Assembly: GCF_000237925.1 (NCBI RefSeq)
Contig: NC_031500.1
Span: 7,127,254 to 7,191,253 of the forward strand
Reading direction: 5' to 3'
Origin: Schistosoma mansoni
Taxonomy: Eukaryota > Platyhelminthes > Trematoda > Strigeidida > Schistosomatidae
Length of the DNA stretch: 64,000 bases
Part shown: positions 1 through 10,616 of the stretch, piece after piece
Position numbering within the stretch: the first letter of the stretch is position 1
How the letters are laid out: every line of letters begins with the position of its first letter
The notes under the pieces: generated by a model
Told to the model about the DNA's origin: nothing
The model's input: the letters and a program-made list of their open reading frames with translations, nothing else
Databases searched by the model: none
Made by a program: the position numbers and the translations under genes

Positions 1-889
1 AAATTGCTCCACGGTCTAGAATAATTTGCCAACAATTTTATGGACTTTGAGAAACAAGTTTGATGGGCAACTTCTGTGTCACACCAGCTCTCCCATATCG
101 CTAGACGCTTTCTGAGACATGAGTATCCGTTCTTAAAACTGCCGTAGTTTGTAAATATACTCAGGTTATTGTCCAGATAACTGAAGCGTTCTTTATATAA
201 AGGTTTTTGAACTTATAACAAGCCTACTATCTAGGCTAATGAGAAGATAATTTTCAAAGGAATCGAAAACCCCTTTATAGATAAAATTTTACTTTCCATG
301 TTGTTCGATAACTTTCTGTGGGTCAGTGACTAAATTTATCACCTGCTTTGCATTGAGTAATATCATTGGACAATTAATATTATATTCCGCTCTATTTGAT
401 TATTGACCTTATGTTCGGTTTTTTACATAACTTGAGAAGACAAATCGGTAAGTTTTTGAGCGATGTTGGCTTTTTAATGTGTAAATCTTGGCAGAATAAA
501 TAAATACCTTCAGTTATGTTTGTGTCGTCCACCATTAACACTGATGAAGGAGCTTTTCTTATTCATTATAAAGATATCACAACTTTTCATAGTTCTTTGT
601 CCATCATATAAAACACTTTGGGATCTGTGGATCCACGTACAACTCTTTTGATATGCTGTCAATATGCTAGGTTCAATATACCTATGATTGTGCTAATTAG
701 ATCTAGCATTATCGACATCCTGTAACTTGTGGTACAAGTGGGGTGTCCGTTTACCAACCATGGTATATGTTTGCAGCTCAGCAACCCGCTCTGTAATAGT
801 ATATCGCTACAGGACTTTAAGCACAGGTGTCTTCAAAGCATTGATCACTTATCATGGAGCAGCAGAGTAAGGAGTCTTGGGGTTAGATA
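1..889. other. AT-rich stretch, nothing recognised
   Basis: I see no convincing exon, RNA gene or repeat here. The short open frames lack recognisable motifs and strong paired splice sites. Confidence 0.5.
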
Positions 890-1540
890 CAGGGTCAGTC
901 AGTCAGTCACAACGCAGAACTTCGTACGTACGTACGTACATCAGTTCGAGTTGCCATACCACATTAGCACACAGATGAAGTTGTCGATTCAAATCCCATA
1001 GTGGTAGAAGTAGTAAGAGTATAAGCATTATGTCAAAGATTAGGGTTTGAAGAAGTTATTGAAGGAGAATAATACAGTGAATTTGGAAAGAGAAAAAGAT
1101 AGAGACATGAAGAATTCAGATTAGAAGTTGGTAGAACACAAAGAGTGGATGCACCTTCGCCATTGCAAACGATTTTGAGCCATGTCATTCAAGGTCTCTA
1201 ACCATCGATTGCTATCATCTCGCGGGGTACTAAGCAGACAAGGCGAACCAGTTGATGAGGCTGTGTCTTCACAAACTGGAGTAGTTGGGAGATATCATTC
1301 ATAACCAACCACCACGGAACTCGACGGTCAATGTCGGTTGGAGTAGTGGTAAGTTGGAATAAAGCCAAGAGCTGTCGAATCAACTGTGGCACTTTTCCGC
1401 GAAGTCACTAACTGTTGGTTGACTCATATCGAAAGTGCAGACTAACCAGTTGGCATCCGCTCGATAATTGTGACTCGTAATTGCAGATGGGTCACGGCGC
1501 ATAATGAGTTACAGTGCCTTCAGATGTATTCACTCTTTGT
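890..1540 (+). repeat. Dispersed repeat with CAGT and CGTA microsatellites
   Basis: The segment begins around tandem CAGT units (about 893-909) and CGTA units (923-939). These are followed by GC-richer sequence unlike the neighbouring AT-rich DNA. The stretch near 945-1010 resembles 36718-36860, for example the block ccatattagcac/ccacattagcac, so it is a dispersed family. No coding potential is convincing and the class is not decided. The exact ends are estimates. Confidence 0.4.
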
Positions 1541-1882
1541 CTTACTCAAAAACTTCAGTATTTTCTTATACATATCTTCTGCAATCTTCTCGAACCTTAC
1601 CAGAGTGGCTATCAACATAGTCCATAATATATTATTCTCCTTGAGCAAAGAAGAACTAGCTTCGTCACTAATTTGTTGCTAACTTGCCATTTTATGATTG
1701 TCAATCATATTAACTACCAAGAAGGTAATGTACCAAAGATCAAATGAGTTGCAGCAGTTATACTTAAGTAGAAACAAAAGATTTTGTACGTACAAAGATA
1801 ATTTTTGTTCAGATGCACTCTGTATCATTCAAAGGGGCTATAGATTTCACGTAATTTTTTTAGGATTTTACTCTCTTATTCC
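1541..1882. other. Probable 5' flank and 5' UTR of the OCRE-like gene
   Basis: No exon is recognised before the start codon at 1883. A pyrimidine-rich tract ending in TAG at 1861-1863 is a good 3' splice acceptor just upstream. It could join a 5' UTR exon or accept a trans-spliced leader, which flatworms use. This is inference from the splice motif only. Confidence 0.35.
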
Positions 1883-4800
1883 ATGAAACGGGCAAAGCAA
1901 GAAAGAGAACTAACAGATGAAGAGCGTAATGTCGTAATATCAGTACGTCATTGTGCACGAGAATTGGACGATATCTTACAGGGTGCACGTCGAAAAGCCC
2001 AGTCGAATCCCAAAGTATTTGCGGAGACAGGAATTAGTGTCATGTTTAGAGGTGTTGACTCTTATGCGGATATGTATGAAAAGTTGGGTGTAAAGTCAAG
2101 AGATGGATTAGAAAGATTATTTACTAAATTTTCCGACTGCGAAGAAATTCAAGATACTCAAGATGCAATTGAAGAAACTGAAGGAAACTGGAGAAATTTT
2201 CTAGTTAATCTTGATAAGGAGGTTACGCGTGATGAGCATGAAAGTAATGGAGTTAACTCAATATCTAGACCTGAGAACCTTTCTGATTTGGGATGTGATT
2301 ACTTATTCTTACCATCATTACCACTTATTGACTGGCAAACCAATCGCGAGGTTAACTTACAAGATTATGTCCAAAAATACATGTGCCTTGTAGTCATCTG
2401 TCAACCTGCATACTGGCCAGATACTGCTGTTCGTTGGCGTTATTCAGAGGTATCAAAAGCCCAGGTAAATTTACCACTTCAAAATTAATGGTTTTACGAA
2501 TAACAATATTTTTAGAGTAACGCCACAGAAAACGTTTCGCTGTCAGATTTACCATTAGTGTATTTCAGTAGCCACATACACTTACTACTACCTATGTACA
2601 TATGTGCCAGGTCTTACATTTCGTATCACTGACTGATTGACTAGGAACTCCGTTTTTCTTATAACATTTGTATCCATAGTGATCTGGATCACATTGTCGA
2701 TTTAATAGTGTATTAATAAAACGGACGTCAAGTTAGGCCATTAGGTTTTTATTACGTAGAGGCTACATGTTTTTGACATTACTTGATCTTACGATTGGTG
2801 GTTTATTATGTATCACCTATTACCTTAGTTAGCCATTTCTTGTTTTTGAACATTCGAGGGGTTTATCTGTGTTTCATAGAGTGCTAAAAACAACTAGTTT
2901 AGTGAGTAGTAAATCTTTTAAGTTCATTATGAATATGGTTGTCGATCAACATTCAAAATTCTGTCATATATATATATATATATATATAGTCTAAATAAAA
3001 TAAAGTGATTTTGTTTGAACGTTGTATTAAGAATTGTACCAAACATACAACTGAACAAAGCGATTATTATTATCGTTAATACGACGCGTTGAGCTATTGT
3101 CCATAGTCACGAGAATTGGTTACGGCAAACTGACATCCTTTTGAGTAATAATATAATATTTAGTTTGACCATTGTCTTCATTTCTTACCGATATCAGACT
3201 TAGAACTACTGAAAATCAGACAGTCAATCGATTTGAGACGTAGTATTAACATACATAGACCCAAGTTACCACGATCCACATCAGTAACCGATTTTCACCT
3301 ATTACCTGAATTTTTAACATTGGTTACGATCATCACACTGAATCCAAACAGGAAATATGAACGTGATTATATGACTACAACTAGCAATCAATAGCCCCAA
3401 ATGCTCTGGTACGGCTGAGGGTGAGGAGAGTCCGCTTTCCCTCTCGAAATGCACTCACGTGGCCACACGTATACAACTACTGTCAGGAAAGTCCTACTCA
3501 CTACCTTCTCGTGGCGGGGCTGATTTTTGCAAAATCGAGAGGACGATAAGCGAATGTCCGGCACATTAGTCGGGTTAGTGGATATGAAGGATCCACCTAG
3601 GGGAGTTGAAAAACCCTGATTTCAAACCAATTGTGCACATGGGCTCCAGGATCTTGAGGGAACAAATGGCATATGAATCAATCGTTGGTCACCGGTTACC
3701 ATGAGACTTCATCTCCTCACGATGCTCCACTGTCTTGTGGATCAGGCCTCTATGTCAAAGGCTCCGGGTTTGGCCCCCTAAGAAAACCACCTGCTTCAGT
3801 TTGGACACCTGGGCAGTATCACAGCCCCCACACAAATCGAATGAAATTTGTGTGGCGCATATATATCTGTTTCCTCCTTGTACCAATATTTATGTGTTTA
3901 AATAAATAAAACTCCACGACAGTTTTGCTTTCAGTAGCGTTTATCCTCTACTATTGGTTTTAGTACTTCAGGGAATATGATTTCACAAAATATAAACCTC
4001 GCACTACGTAGTTTTCAAGAGTCTGTCTGTCAGGCAGATGTTCTACTGCTCATTACTTTTTCAGTGGAATTCGAAACGTTCTAATTAGAAATCCTGCTAA
4101 CTTATATCAACTAATAAAAATACATACTTTCCACTAGTCTTCAATATTTGTATTCGATCTGAAAGGATGTTGATAGTACTAGCTGTCAAAATTTTCAAAG
4201 TATGGTAAAATAGTATGTGGTAGACTTGATTCTCAGTTGATCTTCATATGGTACTTCTTTCATTTCGTTGAGTGGTTTGCAGAAATTAGTTGAATTCAAT
4301 GGTAGTTCAGACTAATATCAGCTGAAAAACCATCGAAAACTTAGGTGGACAGACGTTTTGTTCTAGCTAATGTGTGTACACAAACCCTTCAGAGACCAAA
4401 CACTTGATGTTCAATCCTTGTAATTAACCTATCACCTTTAGACTACTGAGTTTTAGTCTAATGGTTCATATCTCCAAATTCAGTCGGCTTGCGAGTTTAG
4501 CAGTTAACGCTCAGTTATATTGGATGATAGTTGAGTTCTATCCAGATTTGGACCATTTCAAAACGCGAACGATTTCACTGGGACTTAGTGATTAAGTGTT
4601 ACGGAGCTGATCAAGAGACGTGAGTCGCGGGTTCGATCTATTGTGGGCTCATGCCTGTAGAAAGCCTCCAGATAAAACGAAACGGTCACCCAGTATCTGT
4701 TTTCGATTGGTTTCCTAACAAATTTCGGTCCGTGATGAAAACTACTATCAAACTGGTAGAACTTTGTTTATAAGCTTTTCAAATTGGTCAGTCTTAACAA

Positions 4801-7800
4801 AGCTACCTTAACTGATATCCTATGTAATTAATCGTCTAGGTTAGTTGATTTTACCTCTGTTGAAACTTCGCTTTTCATTGTTTGGAATTCAACTTTCAAA
4901 ATACATCTTTTTGGTTATACTAATATACTTCGTTCCAAGAAGTTGTGATCTAGTGGTATACTAACATCGACGTCGAAATGAAGGCATCTATGCCTCAGTC
5001 GTATCAGTTTAGACGTCATGGTAAGTCTTAACTCCATAATTTTCAGATGTAATGTACTATTTTTCTATTTATTTTAGATAGTTTGTTTAAATTAATTACA
5101 TTTTGTACTATTTTTTGCTCTTTGTGTAATGAAATTGATTTTATGTGTATGTAAGTAATTTCAAACTTCTTTTTTAAAGTGTGACCTATCACAGTTCAAC
5201 GTTGGATACGCAGTTGTTACATGGGGCCCAGCAGATGAAGTACGGAGTTGGTGTAAGCAAGTTAATCGAATCACAAAATGGCCAGTTTTATGGGATAAAT
5301 CAGGCGATTTTCGAGCTAAAATTGGATTTAAATCAGGTTTACAACGCGTTAGTCTACAAAATTCCCTTTTCAGCTTACAATTTTCGTAAAATCAGTTTTC
5401 ATTGTTGTATTTCAATACAATGTAATATGAAGTGCATTAACTGATTAGTATCATGGTCAAATCCATGTATTTTTCAAAAGCAATAGTTTCATGCTCTTAA
5501 AAGATATTATTGTCGATGCGAGTCAAGTTTACGCATTAGCGTGAGCAATCGTACCACATACTCGTAAAACTTGACATTTCTGAGCTGAGGGTGTTTACTG
5601 TCTTAATCTGTTCATCGTTGTCTCCCGACGATTGCTAACGTCCTATGATGGCACCATTTCTGTAATGCTGAGATCCGGCAATGTGATTTGGCAAAACCAA
5701 ACCATGACTGTCACCTTGACGTGGTGCTCAAACTTGGATATTGTGATGACCCGATCGGACTGTATTGGTTGGAATACCCGTTTCCTTAGGTGTTGCCATG
5801 TCTGACAAGCTGTTCGAAGAGCAGTAAACTCATGATTCGAAGTTGTACTATCGGCTGTATGGGAGTAGGATGGCAGTAAGGTTCTTTCTTCAGAAACTTA
5901 ACATCTACAGCGGTACTGCCTCCCCACAACGAAAGGAGGAAGTTAGATAAGGTCGACTTTGAAAACCGTTTACCTCACCTTGCTATATAGATTTCTGCCT
6001 TTAGCGACAAGTTCTTAAAAGTACGGAGCTAATTTACCTAAAACTATTCACACAAAAGTAATGTGTAGCCAGCCCTGTGCATTTGTCCTTTTGGTAGTGA
6101 GCTTACGCTTTCGGGCTGTCAAAAAGTACTTTTAACTCAGTCTCACTTTTAGGTACCCGATAAAGTATTCTTTCATAGTCTAAACAAAAGAGAAGTGATG
6201 GCCGACTTCACCTCTGTGACAGCTTTAGGATAATGAATAACAATTCTATAGGTACTACCATCCTAAAATACTAATATTAATGGCTTGGGTACGTTTTATG
6301 TTGTCCTAGCGGCTCCCATACCTCACATTATTTGTTGGTAGCCTCATTGTATAAAAAGCACGAGATAATAGACAATTTTTGACTTTCCAAAAATCCCTAC
6401 ATTGTGAATTAGAACAACATAGGTGAAGAATAATGTTTGTAATTCGAACCTTATCAGACCCTATTCTAATATACAAGAATATTTAATATGCATATATGGA
6501 ATTATTAAACCAATCAAGGCATTTTATGAGTCACTGATCACAGTGGGATAGATTACATAAATAGACGATAAGTAAAAGGTAAAAATTGATGGTGTGGTGA
6601 TTTTAAAGTCACATGGGGATCTGATTGCATTTAAGGTATTCAATGAGCTCTTAAAGTTTAATCCCCGTCTTTTAGAAGTGAAAGCTTCGTTGGAAGTTAT
6701 TGATTATTGCGTACAAACGGGTAGATATTTCAAAGCGTATTAGAAATCTTAACGCCAGAACAAAGTCTATCCTAATTCTAGAACCGTTAATTGATCTGGA
6801 AAGAAACCTTTTACAAAGGAAATCTTACTGTCAATAATCTGCCACCGAAAATAAAATCACAATTTATAGATTATGTTGACATTGTAGTAAAAGTAGATCC
6901 CAGAAATTAGGGACAAAACTAGTGAAATCACTTGAACGTCAAATATAAGTTCTCTATAAACCCAAGGCGATACGTTCATAAATTTTCATTGTTACGTTGG
7001 ATTTAGTGTAGTTAAGAGGCTTTATTGCTTGGCCTAAACCTCAAGAAGGTTATTGATAAGCTTGACTTTTGTTGCCGTTACATTAATTATACTTTTATTA
7101 TCTTCGCGGTTAGGAAGGGGTTTGATTAAAACAATACACAGCCAAGTTTTATAACACTTGACGGATAGTGTTTATGTATTAGTAGGTAACAGATCATTAA
7201 AGTGATCTATGGTATGCCTACTAGTCTTCCTTATGCGGTTCGGTCTCGTCGCTTATATATTGCAGAAGCTATAGGGATTCCAGCTGACAATCCAAGTCTT
7301 TGTGTTCATAAGAAATTCGTGACACTCTTATTCCATCCTTGACCGAATTAGTTTTGGTAAACGATTCTGCTTATTATTTTTTCTTTACCTCTTTGCAAAT
7401 ATGCTCTTCACTGTCTAATTATCTGGACACTTCTTACGTAATTTTTGACGAATATTATTCCAAGTCGTTGACCCACTTTTTATGACGAAATATTGATTCA
7501 AGCCCTTATTATTATTGTCATAACGAATACATCTGTCATGACGCTATCGATTTTTGCTGTTTATTTATGTAATCTATTCCACTGTTATCACCGACTTCCT
7601 TGATTTATATGATAATTTCATATATGCGTATAAATATTATTATATATTAAAGCCTGATAAAGATTTAATTGGGAAAAGTGTTCTAATTTTTGACGCATCA
7701 TTCTGACATAAAGAATAATTGAATTGAGTTTACATCCACTTTTCACTCATGTACCTTTATGTGATGTATGCCTGTTACCCCTCGTGGAGGAGCATAGGCC

Positions 7801-9997
7801 GCTTACCAGCATTCTCCATCCAACTCTGTCCTGGGCAATCCTTTCCAGTTGTTATTCATCCTTTTCATATTCGCTTCAATCTCCCGGCGTAATGTGTTCT
7901 TTGGCTTTCCTATTTTCCGCTTCCCTTTCGGATTCCAAGTTAGCGATTACCTCCTGATGATGCACCTTTAGATGGTGCACAAAAACATTGCCGGGAAAGA
8001 CTTGAAATAAAAGTTAGCAGCAATGCTATTATGAATCTATATTGTTTTTCGTAAACCTTAAAATGGCCCTGGGTATTTTTACTCAGTGCTTTGTTTAATA
8101 CATGTTTTTCGTATGGATTTTCTCTTTTCTCTCTAATCCTGGCATCTTGCTTCGTTTCGCACATTTCTTGGTATCTTATTTTATCAAGCCTTCTCCTTTA
8201 TAGGTAGTATTTTTACATGAAGACTTCGTAGTTTGGTTGTATGCACTAAACAGACTCACCATTATGATGTACGCCCATACTAAATTTTAGCTTCTATTGT
8301 ATATTTATTACAAGCTGTCAGGTTTTTGGAAACGTTTACAACCTAGACTATGCGTACATCTGAAGATATCTAAAGAAATTCTGTTCGCTTAACTCAATCA
8401 TGTTTATACTACTGGGTTTTACAGGATGTTTGTGCATTAGATTTTCATCCCCTAATAACTCCTTGGAGTGTGAGGTAGAAAATTAAGATCGCTAAATTAT
8501 ACAGCAATAATATCACTCCTGTTTCAACAGTGACATTAGTGTTTTACGATGTAGTGTTCCTCAATTAGGAGTGAGGGTTATTTTCTCTTACTTGCCTTTT
8601 CTTTAAAATTTTTATACAAAGCACAAACTTGCTATATAGATTAGATATATCCCTGAAAATGATTACAAACGTATTAGTGATGTATCTTCACACAACCCAC
8701 TCATAAAAATTATGTCGTAGAACAATACTTTTAAACAGATGGCACAGGGATAATTTATATCGAACTGTTCTCATAGGAAAATCTTAGCCTTGATGTTTTT
8801 TGCATATACTTTACTGTATTAATGAGACCAAAATGTATGTCACCAAATCATTTCACCTTATTACGTAAATTTACCAAAGCATTAATTAAATCTTATCGTT
8901 TCGTTACTTAATGGATATAGGTATGGGCCGCTGAAAATCTGGATTTTCTTGGTTGTCAACGTTCAATGCATCATCGTTCCATAAATCCACCGCCAACTAA
9001 TCTCAACTGGTCAGAATGGAAGCAAATCGGTGGCGAATTAGTTTTAGCTCAGCCTGTCTTATGGAATCCACAAAAGACAATGAAATCTAACATATATGTA
9101 ACAACGCAAACAGGTGTAAAACATAAGCACAATACTAATGAAAGTGATGAAGAAGATAGGTCCAATGAAGAAGACTTGCACTCAGAATCACTTAAAGTAT
9201 CAATTAGAGAGGCCCTTCGTGATAAAGAAGCGATGAGTTCAAAACAGGTCAAAGTTTGTGCATTGCACCTGAGTAGTCGTATTTCGGATCTCATGCCTTC
9301 AGGTTCGATATATCAAGCTGCTTTAACTTGTTATGCTCGTACGCACAATACTACAGAAAGCGATGTCATGGATAAAATTAGGAGAGATCGCAGATTTTCT
9401 ATACCACCTGAGTCAGCTCGATTACAGTACGAAGCAACTACTGGATTATATTATGACCCAGAAACTGCTTTATACTATGACCCACTAAGAGGTTATTTCT
9501 ATGATTCAACGAATCAAATGTATTATTATTGGTCTCAATCTGAAGGACGATATATCTTGGCCAATGCATTAATCCAAGCTGAACTTGCTGCTGCGCATGT
9601 AGCTCAAGCAGTAGCAGCCCAAGCTGCCGCAGACAAAGCTATGGCTGAGCGAGAAGCCGCTAAAAAGGCGGCCATGTGTGTAGCCGCGCAATTGGCGGAG
9701 ATACGTGCTGGTAAAGACGACTATGCTGCTTATGCGTACGCAACATGTGTATTACCTCAACAAGAACCAAGTGATCCAGATTACAAAGAAATTTCTATGG
9801 ACAGTGGTAGATTTTGTACCGCTTATCAAAATACAACAGCTGCTGCAAATAATATAGAATCATCACTAAAAGCATGGAATACAAGCAATACTAACAGTGG
9901 TACTGAGATTTTGTCGTCTAAACCTCTTGTTCCTTATACAGATGACAATACAGAAACTGATCATTGTAGTTCAACACCACCACCGCCAGGGTTGTAA
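1883..9997 (+). CDS. OCRE-like repeat protein with a possible thioredoxin/PRXL2-like domain (3 exons)
   Basis: The exons are 1883-2464, 5180-5347 and 8921-9997, all joined in phase 0. Donors are CCAG|GTAAAT and CGC|GTTAGT; acceptors are AAAG|TGT and ATAG|GTA. The product is 608 aa. Residues 1-120 are charged and unrecognised. Residues about 137-300 read like a thioredoxin-fold AhpC/TSA_2 (PRXL2-type) domain ([37 protein letters not shown]). The usual CxxC is absent; only one Cys lies near the expected site, so peroxidase activity is doubtful. After an acidic linker comes an aromatic repeat ([24 protein letters not shown]) typical of OCRE domains in RNA-processing proteins such as RBM5/RBM10 and AGGF1. 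An Ala-rich helix and a PPPPG tail follow. No FHA or G-patch domain is seen. Intron 2 is 3.6 kb and full of repeats. Exon joins are strong, the OCRE call moderate and the thioredoxin call weak. Confidence 0.7.
2965..2988. repeat. (AT)n microsatellite
   Basis: An uninterrupted run of about 12 alternating AT units. Confidence 0.9.
3395..3914 (+). mobile_element. Non-autonomous retroposon, copy 1
   Basis: The copy starts CCCCAAATGCTCTGG and ends in an AAATAAATAAA tail. It is collinear with copies at 12877, 32828 and 57452. The GC content is higher than the flanks. A frame of 78 codons (3673-3909) is open from ATG to the tail; the same frame is open in the other copies. No target duplication is visible around this copy. 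The element could be a SINE-like unit or the 3' end of a longer LINE. Confidence 0.75.
4560..4735 (+). mobile_element. Decayed tRNA-derived SINE with hammerhead-like tail (family B)
   Basis: A box A-like stretch (GGACTTAGTGATTAAG) and box B-like GGGTTCGATCT lie about 45 bases apart. A tail with AAAACGAAACGG and GTTTTCGATTGG follows, matching the layout of the copy at 40018-40165. The CUGANGA part of the ribozyme is not recognisable, so it is not expected to cleave. Confidence 0.5.
5712..6185 (+). mobile_element. 5' fragment of an unresolved-clade LINE
   Basis: It shares a backbone with 12040-12280: CTTGACGTGG, then a stretch reading GGACTGTATTGG and TTCCTTTAGG-like blocks, then an ACTGCCTC/ACTGTCTC block. 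The copy at 12028 leads into a LINE endonuclease and reverse transcriptase, which supports this being the 5' region of the same family. No protein is readable here. Confidence 0.5.
7400..7690 (+). repeat. Dispersed repeat, copy 1 (3'-end-like)
   Basis: It aligns collinearly with 51640-51960. Shared blocks include ATATTGATTCAAGCC, TAATCTATTCCACTGTTATCAC, TATAAATATTA and AAAGCCTGATRARGAT-like sequence near the end. The class is not decided; the layout looks like the 3' end of a retroelement. Confidence 0.55.
7757..7945 (-). mobile_element. RTE-clade LINE, 3' end fragment
   Basis: On the minus strand this matches the C-terminal codons and 3' end I recall for schistosome RTE (SR2-like) elements. 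The plus-strand block GCCTGTTACCCCTCGTGG and the following CATTCTCCATCC recur at 36752. The fragment is 5'-truncated, as LINE insertions usually are. Confidence 0.6.
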
Positions 9998-10616
9998 ATA
10001 ATAATACTGTAGAAATCACGACAAACTCCCATTCCATTGCTTCAGTCACATTTCTCCACTCACTACGTATTTGGCACTTTTGCGTATTATAAGCTGTATA
10101 TTTGTGCGGTGTATTTAATTTGGTGTTTGTACAGCGATTTCCTGGGTTTAAATAACTTTTGTAATAGTTTACTATTTCTGTAAAGTATAGACTATTCTAG
10201 TACAAAAAAGGATGAAGTTGGTGAAACGACATTTGCATGTCATGGTAACTAAAGCGTCCTATGAATAACGGTAGACGATGCTGAATGATTTAATTAGAGT
10301 ACAACCTATCGAATACCGCCAACGTAGTTATCTGACCAAATATTTTTCGTAAACATTACTGACATGCTATGAAAATGCCACGTCACCTTTTTTACCAACT
10401 GAGCTTGGTTCTTTCTTCGGACAGAATCAACTTAAAGCGGTTAGTTGCTCACGGACTTGCTGCTTTCTAGGGATTTTGAAACCAGTTGACGATTCAGGAA
10501 GCATTACAATGAAATAGTATTATGTAAGTAAACTTAATTTATAATCTAATAACGAGGAGAATGTGCACACTAGGAAGCATAAATACCTCGTACCACATGC
10601 GATAAAAATAAATAAC
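9998..10616. other. Convergent intergenic region and 3' UTRs
   Basis: It lies between two stop codons of genes that face each other, so it must hold both 3' ends. I see no further coding exon. Polyadenylation sites were not assigned. Confidence 0.5.

Larger units (their letters stand above)
2465..5179 (+). other. Intron 1 of the OCRE-like gene
   Basis: A 2.7-kb intron. It holds an AT dinucleotide run (2965-2988), a dispersed retroposon copy (about 3395-3908) and a decayed tRNA-derived SINE (about 4560-4735). The rest is AT-rich with nothing recognised. Confidence 0.55.
5348..8920 (+). other. Intron 2 of the OCRE-like gene
   Basis: A 3.6-kb intron. It contains a LINE 5' fragment (5712-6185), an AT-rich unassigned stretch (about 6200-7390), a dispersed repeat (7400-7690) and a minus-strand RTE 3' end (7757-7945). 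From 7950 to 8920 nothing is recognised. Confidence 0.55.
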
